Source of the DNA: Branchiostoma floridae
Lineage: Eukaryota > Chordata > Leptocardii > Amphioxiformes > Branchiostomatidae
Length of the DNA stretch: 23,912 bases
Direction: 5' to 3'
Assembly: GCF_000003815.2 (NCBI RefSeq)
Contig: NC_049985.1
Span: forward strand, 22,158,613-22,182,524
Shown: positions 16,536-23,912 of the stretch, piece by piece
Layout: each line of letters starts with the position of its first letter
Numbering within the stretch: position 1 is the first letter of the stretch
The notes under the pieces: generated by a model
Databases searched by the model: none
The model's input: only the letters and a program-made list of their open reading frames with translations
What the model was told of the DNA's origin: nothing
Position numbers and translations under genes: made by a program

Positions 16536-17812
16536 CGGGAATATACCTGGGGTGCCAAAATTACCCTGATACATTCTATACGTACCTAGCATCGTGAGCG
16601 GTGCGCATAAATTACCCCGATGCATTTTTATACGTACCTAGCATCGTGAGGGGTGCCAATATTACCCCAATGCATTTTATACGTACCTAGCATCGTGAGG
16701 GGTGCCAATATTACCCCGATGCCTTTTATACGTACCTAGCATTGTGCGGGGTGCCAAAATTACCCTGATGTATTTTATATTATGATCATAACATCGTGTG
16801 GGGTGCCAAAATTACCCTGATACATTCTATACGCACCTAGCATCGTGAGGGGGGCCATAAATTACCCCGATGTATTTTACATTATGATCATAGCATCGTG
16901 TGGGGTGCAAAAATTACCCCGATGCATTTTTATACGTACCTAGCATCGTGTGGGGTGCAAAACATTACCTGATGCACTTTATACGTACCTNNNNNNNNNN
17001 NNNNNNNNNNNNNNNNNNNNNNNNNNNNNNNNNNNNNNNNNNNNNNNNNNNNNNNNNNNNNNNNNNNNNNNNNNNNNNNNNNNNNNNNNNNNNNNNNNNN
17101 NNNNNNNNNNNNNNNNNNNNNNNNNNNNNNNNNNNNNNNNNNNNNNNNNNNNNNNNNNNNNNNNNNNNNNNNNNNNNNNNNNNNNNNNNNNNNNNNNNNN
17201 NNNNNNNNNNNNNNNNNNNNNNNNNNNNNNNNNNNNNNNNNNNNNNNNNNNNNNNNNNNNNNNNNNNNNNNNNNNNNNNNNNTAGCATCGTGAGGGGTGC
17301 CAATATTACCCAAATGCATTTTATACGTACCTAGCATCGTGAGGGGTGCCAATATTACCCCGATGCCTTTTATACGTACCTAGCATTGTGCGGGGTGCCA
17401 AAATTACCCTGATGTATTTTATATTATGATCATAACATCGTGTGGGGTGCCAAAATTACCCTGATACATTCTATACGCACCTAGCATCGTGAGGGGGGCC
17501 ATAAATTACCCCGATGTATTTTACATTATGATCATAGCATCGTGTGGGGTGCAAAAATTACCCCGATGCATTTTTATACGTACCTAGCATCGTGTGGGGT
17601 GCAAAACATTACCTGATGCACTTTATGCGTACCTAGCATCGTGTGGGGTGTAAAAATTACCCTGATGCATTTTATACGTACCTAGCATCGCGTGGGGTGC
17701 CAAAACTACCCTGATGCATTTCATACGTACCTAGCATCGTGTGGGGTGCCAAAATTACCCTGATGCATTTTATACGTACCTAGCATAGGGTGCGGTGTCT
17801 TATTTACCCTGA
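16536..17812. repeat. 49-52-bp tandem repeat array in the gag-pol leader
   Basis: Units of about 49-52 bp read cgtacctagcatcgtg(a/t)ggggtgcc.a.attaccc.gatgcatttta(ta). Some units carry 'attatgatcata' in place of 'tacgtacc'. Spacings of 52, 49 and 49 bases are measured at 16581, 16633, 16682 and 16731. A block of about 340 bases (about 16650-16990) is repeated almost unchanged at about 17294-17634, offset 644, on the far side of a 292-N gap. Open frames across it are simple consequences of the repeat. Confidence 0.85.
16991..17282. other. Assembly gap (292 N) within the tandem array
   Basis: Its length is not round, so it may be an estimated gap. It lies between two near-identical blocks of the array, where collapse or false duplication is likely. 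Confidence 0.95.
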
Positions 17813-18046
17813 AACTGAACCTATTAGGGTGGAGTTTGACAAACCTACAATGCATCATAACAGTGTGAGCTGTCACCCTGTCTTGTCACCGGTAGATAGA
17901 TGACTCCATGACAACCGGTTCCACCCTCCCCAAAATGTTCTTGATGAGAGGTCTGAGGCATGGAACGCAACTGGTTTTATCGTCAGGCATTATTATCATT
18001 CCATATCGAATTTCCTTATATTCCTTCTTTCTTTTGAGCACTAGCG
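17813..18046. other. Leader between tandem array and gag
   Basis: About 230 bases with no coding frame that join the array to the gag start codon. An imperfect dyad, caccggtagatagatg/catgacaaccggt, lies near 17887-17920. Otherwise nothing is recognised. Confidence 0.4.
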
Positions 18047-19174
18047 ATGCCGCCCACCAGACGCTCCAAACGCAACCGAAAGCCTAAGAACGCCAACCCT
18101 GACGACCCAACAGAAAAGGAGCCACCCGTCGACCCCAACAAAGACCCTAAGGACCCTCCCCCCAACGTCTCTGAGAGAGAGCAGCTGAAGCAGTTGCAGC
18201 AACAAGTCAGTGCCCTGACATCGGTGACTGAACGGCTGGCCAAACACATAGAGTCATCAGGTAGCCACTCCGAGCAACCCGATCCATCCCTGCCGCCCGC
18301 CGTCCTGGACCCCAGGCATTCCAAGGACACTCTTGTAGACCGTATTATAGGTGAAGAAAATGACCTCTTCGTGGTTAAAACCACCGATAACATCAACCGA
18401 AGTAAGGATAAGGATAAGATAACTAGTGAAACTACTAACAAGACCATCCCCCCAGCGCCTACCACCACTACTTCTCATCTCCAAACGGGTATCCATGTAC
18501 CATTGGACAGTGGGGTCCCCACACACATAAAGGACAAAATCTGGAGCAACAAATATGTAGATTTCAAACAACTCCTCCCCAACCTCTGTACAGACCCACT
18601 TTACACTGTCTCCTTAACCGACAGCCTGACACCCACACTAACTATTGCGAATCGCCCCTCTCCACAGGAAAGCAGACGCCTCACCATCGACCAATGGACG
18701 TCTGCTTTCCTGGTCTTCCAGTTCATCTACATGCAACAGCACCCCCAACACGGCCCACACCTCGTCTCATATCTACATCTTATCCGTGACCTAGCCTCCC
18801 GCAGAGCGCAGTGCGGAAAATATGACGAACAGTTCCGCCATCACAGGGAAACATCTCCCGACACGCCCTGGAACACCCCACACTTACAACTATATGTAGA
18901 CGCACTAACTGGCATTCCCCCTCCAGATCAGGCCGCGGCCCCCCAGACCAGCGCCCCGACCCGCCGGGCTGACACACACCAGACCCGGCCCCAGACCCGA
19001 CCCAAAGATGTCCCCCACGGGTACTGTTTTCGCTTCCACAGGCCCGATGACCAGTGTTTCAAAGCCCTCTGCCCCTACAACCACACATGCTATATCTGCA
19101 ACAGTGGAAAGCACAAAGCTTACCAATGCACCCAAAAAACCGCCGCGAACGCTACCAACTCCCGTAGACGTTAG
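18047..19174 (+). CDS. Gag-like protein with CCCH and CCHC zinc fingers
   Basis: 375 codons from ATG at 18047 (cactagcgatgc context). A basic, Pro-rich N-terminus (residues 1-40) is followed by a Gln/Leu-rich probable coiled coil (about 42-70), a low-complexity linker (120-145), a folded region with GVPTHIKDKIW and YVDFKQLLP (about 156-179), and a C-terminal double zinc finger. The fingers are a CCCH-like motif (Cys327, Cys337, Cys342, His346) then a classic CX2CX4HX4C knuckle (Cys348, Cys351, His356, Cys361). It probably packages the RNA in a nucleoprotein. It overlaps the RT frame by 167 bases, +1 relative to gag. An A6 run (cccaaaaaacc, 19131-19141) lies in the overlap. The frame is uninterrupted. 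Confidence 0.88.
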   Translation: MPPTRRSKRNRKPKNANPDDPTEKEPPVDPNKDPKDPPPNVSEREQLKQLQQQVSALTSVTERLAKHIESSGSHSEQPDPSLPPAVLDPRHSKDTLVDRIIGEENDLFVVKTTDNINRSKDKDKITSETTNKTIPPAPTTTTSHLQTGIHVPLDSGVPTHIKDKIWSNKYVDFKQLLPNLCTDPLYTVSLTDSLTPTLTIANRPSPQESRRLTIDQWTSAFLVFQFIYMQQHPQHGPHLVSYLHLIRDLASRRAQCGKYDEQFRHHRETSPDTPWNTPHLQLYVDALTGIPPPDQAAAPQTSAPTRRADTHQTRPQTRPKDVPHGYCFRFHRPDDQCFKALCPYNHTCYICNSGKHKAYQCTQKTAANATNSRRR

Positions 19175-20732
19175 ACCCCTTCAGTATTACCTTAGAGGTT
19201 ACCCCCAACGTGACAAACAGTACCTATTAGACGGCTTTGTTTTCGGCTTCCCCTTAGAATATTTCGGCCCGCGGTCCCGCCCTCTAATTTTTCCACCCCA
19301 ACCAAACGATTCCCATTTTCCCATTATCCACGACAAACTACAGCAGGAAATTGAGGCCGGACGGGTAGCCGGCCCCTTTTCCTCGCCTCCCTACAACAAT
19401 CTTTTTTTATCGCCATTATATGCCGTGCCCAAAAAAGTACCAGGAAAATTCAGGCTAATACACGACCTTTCCCACCCCAAGGGACTATCGGTAAATGATG
19501 GGATTCCCCCAGAATTGTCCTCTGTGACGTATTCATCTATCGACACCGCTATCGGCTACATTAAATCCCTGGGTCCAGGCTGCTATCTTGCTAAAACCGA
19601 CATCGAGTCCGCTTTCCGCCTGATACCTATACATCCCCATGACTACCACCTGTTGGGGTTCTATTGGAATGGGAACTTCTATTTCGACAAATGCCTCCCA
19701 ATGGGCAGTTCAATGTCATGTGCGATATTCGAGAGCTTTAGCTCCGCCCTAGAATGGATCGCACGTACCAAATTACACATTCGTTTTCCTACGCACATCC
19801 TTGATGATTTTTTGTTTGCCGCTAAGACCTACCGACAGTGTTATCACGATCTCAATACATTTTCTAACATGTGCAAAGATGTAGGCGTTCCCCTTGCGGA
19901 GGGAAAGACCTACACACCAGATACCACGATGTCCTTTCTCGGCATCGAACTTGACACCGTTGTGATGGAGGCTAGACTCCCCTTGGATAAGCTTACAAAA
20001 TGCCAAGACCAATTATCCTCCTTCCTGGGGCTCTCCAGCGCCACTCTTAAACAAATTCAGTCGCTGGTAGGCCTGCTCAATCACGTCTGCCAGGTCGTCC
20101 CGCCGGGACGTGCGTTCTTACGTCGCCTCATTGACCTTACCAAATCCCAATCTCCTCCAAATTGTAACATTCCGATCCCGCAACACGTACGTCGAGACTT
20201 GCACATGTGGTATACCTTCCTTAAAGATTTCAACGGCCGGTCCTTCTTTCTGGATGAACGTTTTATTTCCAATTCTACCCTTCACCTATACACAGATGCA
20301 GCCGCCTCACTCGGTTACGGTGCGGTTTGCGGGACAGCGTGGTTCTACGGCTCGTGGCCGACCTCACTGTGTTCCCGCAATATTACAATTCTTGAATTCT
20401 ACCCAATTGTAGTGGCCCTGCACGTGTGGGGGCAACCGTGGGCAAACCACAGTATTCTGCTGCACACCGACAACGAATCCCTAGTACATATTATTAATCG
20501 ACAGACCTCCAAGAATCCTCTAATAATGCCCCTAGTTAGACGGTTCGTTCTCATTTGTCTACGCCGTAATATCCTATACCGGGCCACTCATGTCCCTGGC
20601 AAACAAAACATAATGGCTGACACTCTCTCCCGCCTACAGATCAACCGATTCCAAGCGGACTTCCAACATATGGACCCTCATCCGACAACTATACCGCCAC
20701 ACCTGCAACCGAACACCTTAATCGGACCATAA
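19008..20732 (+). CDS. Reverse transcriptase-RNase H polyprotein
   Basis: 574 codons if counted from the ATG at 19008. That start overlaps the gag zinc-finger region, and conserved sequence only begins near residue 50 (TPVDVRPLQYYLRGYP), so translation may instead enter by frameshift. RT motifs: A with Asp198 (AKTDIESAF), B (LPMGSSMSC, about 230-238), and C ILDDF with Asp266-Asp267, a non-YxDD form. RNase H carboxylates: Asp430 (YTDAA), Glu463 (ILEFYP), Asp488 (HTDNES) and Asp538 (MADTLSR). No protease, integrase or methyltransferase domain is present. It makes DNA from the element RNA and removes the RNA strand. All catalytic residues are intact. The frame ends with TAA at 20730-20732, overlapping the recombinase frame by about 110 bases. 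Confidence 0.92.
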   Translation: MSPTGTVFASTGPMTSVSKPSAPTTTHAISATVESTKLTNAPKKPPRTLPTPVDVRPLQYYLRGYPQRDKQYLLDGFVFGFPLEYFGPRSRPLIFPPQPNDSHFPIIHDKLQQEIEAGRVAGPFSSPPYNNLFLSPLYAVPKKVPGKFRLIHDLSHPKGLSVNDGIPPELSSVTYSSIDTAIGYIKSLGPGCYLAKTDIESAFRLIPIHPHDYHLLGFYWNGNFYFDKCLPMGSSMSCAIFESFSSALEWIARTKLHIRFPTHILDDFLFAAKTYRQCYHDLNTFSNMCKDVGVPLAEGKTYTPDTTMSFLGIELDTVVMEARLPLDKLTKCQDQLSSFLGLSSATLKQIQSLVGLLNHVCQVVPPGRAFLRRLIDLTKSQSPPNCNIPIPQHVRRDLHMWYTFLKDFNGRSFFLDERFISNSTLHLYTDAAASLGYGAVCGTAWFYGSWPTSLCSRNITILEFYPIVVALHVWGQPWANHSILLHTDNESLVHIINRQTSKNPLIMPLVRRFVLICLRRNILYRATHVPGKQNIMADTLSRLQINRFQADFQHMDPHPTTIPPHLQPNTLIGP

Positions 20733-21762
20733 ATGATCTGTTATCTTCGTCGCTAGCCCCTTCTACCCTTCGCGCCTACCGTCAGGCATGGCAGCTTTTC
20801 CGCAAATTCTCCCTNNNNNNNNNNNNNNNNNNNNNNNNNNNNNNNNNNNNNNNNNNNNNNNNNNNNNNNNNNNNNNNNNNNNNNNNNNNNNNNNNNNNNN
20901 NNNNNNNNNNNNNNAGACTTAGCTATCCCGCCGATCTCAACCGATCTCCTAACTCAGTTTGTTGGTTACCTGTATAACGAAGGCTTGGCGGCCGCCACTA
21001 TATCATCAAAGCTATCGGCCATCGATGTTGTCCATAAAATGTTGGGAATCCCCGACCCGTCACAAGCCTTCGTAATCCAGAAGCTTTTGCATGNNNNNNN
21101 NNNNNNNNNNNNNNNNNNNNNNNNNNNNNNNNNNNNNNNNNNNNNNNNNNNNNNNNNNNNNNNNNNNNNNNNNNNNNNNNNNNNNNNNNNNNNCCATCAC
21201 ACCTAGTATACTCAAGACCTTAATCGATGCTCTGACATCAGCCCTAACGTCCTTTTATGATCACCAGTTGTATAAGACCCTATTTTTGTTCACATTCTAC
21301 TCGCTAGCTCGAATAAGTGAAGTTACGGCCACAAGTTCCTCCAATCACACCCTACATCTCTCGGATGTTACGGTGCAGACCACACCTCAACCCTCACTCT
21401 CAGTGACCTTCCGCTCTTACAAACACAGTTCCCCAGGTCTCCCTCCAACTATCTCTATTGCCTCCCAGCCTGGTAGCTCTTACTGCCCAGTGGACAACTT
21501 CACCAAATACCTCTCGCTACGCGGAAAGTGCGCAGGTTGCCTCTTTCTGTACCGCAGCGGCCGCCCAGTATCAAGCGACTATTTCTCACACGTCCTACGC
21601 ACATGCGCACAGCATGCGAACTTAGATCCACGCGCATACACGGCCCACTCCTTCCGAATAGGCGCTGCCACTTATGCAGCGCAAACCGGCGCCTCCGACT
21701 CCCAACTTCGCGCTCTGGGGCGATGGTCTTCAGGCGCCTTTAAGAAATACATCCGTTCATAG
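20621..21762 (+). CDS. Tyrosine recombinase (integrase) of the retrotransposon, broken by two assembly gaps
   Basis: Three segments. 20621-20814 is the N-terminal part, -1 relative to RT, with LAPSTLRAYRQAWQLF. 20916-21093 is core-binding (TDLLTQFVGYLYNEG...AATISSKLSAI). 21196-21762 is the catalytic domain. The catalytic set is complete: Arg of SLARISEV (codon 21310), His and Arg of HSFRIG (codons 21646 and 21655), Trp of GRWSS (codon 21724) and the nucleophile Tyr of KKYIRS (codon 21748). It would join the circular DNA copy to the chromosome by strand exchange. Frames differ between segments only because the 100-N gaps are nominal; likely only short stretches are missing. No ATG is seen between the frame opening (20621) and the first gap, so it is probably made by -1 recoding from RT or from a spliced start. 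Confidence 0.88.
20815..20914. other. Assembly gap (100 N) in recombinase gene
   Basis: Exactly 100 N between the N-terminal part and the core-binding part of the recombinase. By family spacing the missing sequence is probably short. Confidence 0.95.
21094..21193. other. Assembly gap (100 N) in recombinase gene
   Basis: Exactly 100 N between the core-binding and catalytic parts. Reading frames on the two sides disagree by the nominal length, which shows that the length is not real. Confidence 0.95.
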
Positions 21763-22020
21763 CTTAGTATTGTATCTAACTATGTTGTAGCTTAGCAATG
21801 TATTTAACTATGTTAGCTGTCCGAGATGTCAGACGCCTGTAGGAATTATACCCGTTCACAGCTTAGTTTTGTATCTAACTAGGTTAGTTGTCCAAAATGT
21901 CAGACGCTTGTACACATTATAGCGGATTCCGTTCATAGCTTAGCAATGTATTTAACTATGTTGGTTGTCCGTAATGTCAGACGCCTGTACGAATTATATC
22001 CGTTCATAGCTTAGTAATGA
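21753..22020 (+). repeat. Tandem copies starting at the recombinase stop codon
   Basis: The string ccgttcatagcttag, which includes the last recombinase codons and TAG stop (21753), recurs at about 21852, 21929 and 22000. Between copies stand 'gta.t.aactatgtt', 'tgtcc..aatgtcagacgc.tgtac' and 'attat'. Spacings of about 99, 77 and 71 bases are uneven, so the unit has had internal deletions. Untranslated. Confidence 0.75.
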
Positions 22021-22058
22021 AATTCACTCATTGGTGATCAGAGAGGTCAATGTTATAT

Positions 22059-22158
22059 NNNNNNNNNNNNNNNNNNNNNNNNNNNNNNNNNNNNNNNNNN
22101 NNNNNNNNNNNNNNNNNNNNNNNNNNNNNNNNNNNNNNNNNNNNNNNNNNNNNNNNNN
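22059..22158. other. Assembly gap (100 N)
   Basis: Exactly 100 N in the 3' region of the retrotransposon. True size unknown. Confidence 0.95.
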
Positions 22159-22482
22159 TTGATAAGTACTATTAACAAATACTAAATTGATCAGGTATAC
22201 AGGACTTGTTCTGAAGGCATTTTCTACATGTTTTACGTTTGAGTGAGTAAACACTTACCCTGCCGTTTGCAGCACTGGGAAAATCCTACCTCCCCCCTCC
22301 CCCCTCTCCATCCTGGCCCCTGGAGAGTAGGGGAGTTTAGGGTTGGGGTAGCCGGCTGACGGTACCAAACTGATCCACACATTGCATACTGTATATCTGA
22401 CACTTGCAGTGCCTTTAAAAGTCCTTGTATTCCTATGTACGCCTTTTGTCCAATTGTTAGTGTTTTGAGATACTCTGCCCTT
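22159..22482. other. 3' untranslated region before B2
   Basis: No credible coding frame. It contains a C-rich stretch (cctcccccctcccccctctcc, near 22289) followed by 'ggggagtttagggttgggg'. A minus-strand donor-like sequence (caggGTAAGT) is at about 22253-22262, but the open frame ending there has no recognisable content. Confidence 0.4.
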
Positions 22483-22820
22483 GTGGTTTTGCTCGAACGA
22501 TTTGTAATCAGCAAAAATCATATTTCGATATAGCGTAACTTACATTGCTTACTTTATGTTCAAGTTCATTGCCATGGTTCAAGTTCAAGCTCATGTCTAT
22601 GGTCAAGTTCAAGTTATTGTTTATGGTCAAGTTCATGGGCAAGTACATGGCCAGAAGTAGTACATCTTAGTCAAGTTTTGTGTTATGTGCTATTTCCGCT
22701 AATTATTAATAATAAATCAGTTGTGTTCCTGCCAAACATACTTCTCGGTTGCTTTGTTGACTATGTGTTTTACAAAGAAACTCGCGTAGTATAAAACTGT
22801 TTTTGGCATGCATGACAAAA
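22483..22820 (+). repeat. Split direct repeat B2 (right terminus of retrotransposon)
   Basis: 338 bp copy of B1 ending ...catgacaaaa at 22820. Unique host sequence (aaatcaattacc) follows. It contains AATAAA at 22711-22716, positioned to end the gag-RT-recombinase transcript. Confidence 0.92.
22711..22716 (+). terminator. Candidate poly(A) signal in B2
   Basis: AATAAA, identical in context to 16177-16182 in B1. It lies about 950 nominal bases after the recombinase stop. Confidence 0.45.
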
Positions 22821-22831
22821 AAATCAATTAC

Positions 22832-23065
22832 CTTTGCTTTTTCCTCTTCCTTCTGTCTTTTCAACCTCTCCATGTACTGCTTCATCACAGGGTCAATCCC
22901 AGCATCCTCCTCTTCTTTCTTTGCCTGGGCAGCTTCCTGTTCCTCCCTTTCCTTCTTCTTTTGTTCCTCTCTTTCTAATCTCTCTCTTTCCTCCTCCCTT
23001 CTCTCTTCCTCCTGTCTTCTTTGCTCTTCCTCTTGTCTCCTTTTTCTTTCCTCTTCTTGATGGAG
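22832..23065 (-). CDS. Exon of an unidentified Glu/Arg-rich coiled-coil protein
   Basis: Read on the minus strand, 78 codons are open from about LHQEEERKRRQEEEQ to MERLKRQKEEEKAK. A donor AAAG|GTAATT follows directly at 22831. A possible acceptor (ggcag) sits at 23066-23070, giving a 234-base phase 0-0 exon. It is dominated by E, R, K and Q with no helix breakers until EEEDAGIDPVMKQYMERL, which suggests a long single alpha helix or coiled coil. I do not recognise the family, because such sequences are low-complexity and match many cytoskeletal proteins. The acceptor lacks a pyrimidine tract because the satellite array abuts it, so the true 5' edge may be lost. The retrotransposon ends 10 bases past the donor. 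Confidence 0.55.
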
Positions 23066-23069
23066 CTGC

Positions 23070-23889
23070 CACGATTATTTCGCTCAAAACATAAGATTTA
23101 GGCCCTTTTTTGCCGTTCTGCGCTTACGACGAACTTTGCCATTAAAAATCGAGTTTTGATCAAAGATTTTTCTTTTTGATTCTAAACATGTCTACTAAGT
23201 GTATTTCACCTTATGAAAGTGTCAGAACGTGAAAAAAAAAGTTTCGAAAAAATGCCATTGGTAATGCATTAGACACGATAATTTCGCTCAAAACATAAGA
23301 TTTAGGTATTTTTCAGCCGTTCTGCGCTTACTACGAACTTTGCCATTAAAAATCGAGTTTTGATCAAAGGTTTTTCTTTTTGATTCTAAACATGTCTACT
23401 AAGTGTATTTCACCTTATGAAAGTGTCAGAACGTGAAAAAAAGTTTTGAAAAAATGCCATTGGTAATGCATTAGACACGATTATTTCGCTCAAAACATAA
23501 GATTTAGGCCCTTTTCAGCCGTTCTGCGCTTACTACGAACTTTGCCATTAAAAATCGAGTTTTGATCAAAGATTTTTCTTTTTGATTCTAAACATGTCTA
23601 CTAAGTGTATTTCACCTTATGAACGTGTTAGAACGTGAAAAAAAAGTTTTGAAAAAATGCCATTGGTAATGCATTAGACACGATAATTTCGCTCAAAACA
23701 TAAGATTTAGGCCCTTTTCAGCCGTTCTGCGCTTACTACGAACTTTGCCATTAAAAATCGAGTTTTGATCAAAGATTTTTCTTTTTGATTCTAAACATGT
23801 CTACTAAGTGTATTTCACCTTATGAAAGTGTCAGAACGTGAAAAAAAAAGTTTTGAAAAAATGCCATTGGTAATGCATTAGACACGATA
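23070..23889. repeat. Satellite array, four ~203-bp units
   Basis: The string cacgat(t/a)atttcgctc begins units at 23070, 23274, 23476 and 23679. A partial fifth start (cacgata) lies at 23883. Periods are 204, 202, 203 and 204. Units are nearly identical, differing for example at aggccctttt/aggtattttt and gacgac/actacg. Units 1 and 3 read gattattt while 2 and 4 read gataattt. No coding frame or tRNA-like feature. After the array only 23 bases remain in the window. Confidence 0.92.
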
Positions 23890-23912
23890 AGTAATACAAA
23901 GGTTGCCGATGA

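Larger units (their letters stand above)
14348..22820 (+). mobile_element. Ngaro-type tyrosine-recombinase retrotransposon with split direct repeats (A1-SGNH-B1A2-gag-RT/RH-YR-B2)
   Basis: The limits are set by two direct-repeat pairs: A1/A2 (225 bp, offset 1935) and B1/B2 (338 bp, offset 6534). Each pair has about one mismatch by eye. B1 and A2 are joined directly. Coding order is SGNH hydrolase, then gag, RT-RNase H and tyrosine recombinase, all on the plus strand. No DNA-methyltransferase domain lies between RNase H and the recombinase, and there is no DDE integrase or protease. This points to the Ngaro group rather than DIRS1 or LTR elements. No target-site duplication is visible beyond a shared A run, as expected for recombinase-mediated insertion. 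Near-identical repeats and open frames indicate a young insertion. Gaps interrupt the recombinase, the leader repeats and the 3' region. Confidence 0.85.

Noticed and set aside
16900-17352. Long open frames on both strands of the tandem array
   Set aside because: They are mostly N, with short repeated peptides produced by the ~50-bp units.
18016-18571. Minus-strand open frames opposite gag
   Set aside because: They are antisense shadows of the gag coding bias. Gag has zinc-finger and coiled-coil structure and the antisense frames do not.
18047-21762. DIRS1-group assignment
   Set aside because: No methyltransferase domain lies between RNase H and the recombinase, and the terminal repeats are split direct rather than inverted.
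22233-22514. Minus-strand exon ending at a donor-like caggGTAAGT
   Set aside because: The open frame runs into the B2 repeat and shows no conserved content. The donor match alone is weak evidence.
14348-22820. LTR retrotransposon with A or B as long terminal repeats
   Set aside because: A and B repeats do not occur at both ends of the element. The recombinase has the R-H-R-W-Y set instead of a DDE integrase, and no protease is present.
22803-23094. Plus-strand Ser/Cys/Leu-rich open frames
   Set aside because: They are the antisense of the Glu/Arg-rich exon. The minus strand has a matching splice donor and a plausible helical protein.
23070-23889. CRISPR-like array
   Set aside because: The whole ~203-bp unit repeats with no unique spacers, and the context is animal intron or intergenic DNA.

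Overview
This is animal genomic DNA assembled with scaffold gaps. Genes are split by GT-AG introns, and the introns and intergenic DNA are packed with unrelated small mobile elements. The best guess is a lancelet (Branchiostoma-like invertebrate chordate). This rests on a proteolipid/M6 gene with a short second extracellular loop plus a mix of MITEs, tRNA-derived SINEs and a Ngaro-type retrotransposon that I associate with lancelets. The species call is inference, not proof.

Layout. 1-5.6 kb: gene-poor DNA with a foldback-like element (483-1152), SINE-like copies near 2.2, 3.2 and 4.9 kb, and a short MITE (5201-5420). 5.7-11.2 kb (+): five coding exons of a PLP/DM20/M6-family four-transmembrane proteolipid, lacking only the N-terminal exon. 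Its introns carry a stem-ended repeat family and other repeats. 11.2-13.3 kb: probable long 3' UTR with a poly(A) signal at 13277. 13395-14318: mariner-like non-autonomous element with ~190-bp inverted ends and a TA duplication.

14348-22820: an ~8.5-kb tyrosine-recombinase retrotransposon of Ngaro type, the main item of interest. Its direct repeats are split: A1 (14348) ... B1 (15949) joined directly to A2 (16283) ... B2 (22483). Each pair is nearly identical, with about one mismatch seen per pair. The A1-B1 segment holds one intact SGNH-hydrolase ORF. The A2-B2 segment holds a tandem-repeat leader, gag with zinc fingers, RT-RNase H, and a tyrosine recombinase interrupted only by assembly gaps. 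Each segment starts with A and ends with B, and each B has an AATAAA. The element therefore looks like two transcription units, one for a hydrolase and one for the replication machinery.

22.8-23.1 kb (-): one Glu/Arg-rich coiled-coil exon whose splice donor lies 10 bp from the retrotransposon end. It is followed by a four-copy ~203-bp satellite array that runs almost to the window edge. The M6 gene (+) and this gene (-) are convergent, with the mariner-like element and retrotransposon between them. Six N runs are present. Five are exactly 100 bases, probably placeholders, and two of those fall inside the recombinase gene.
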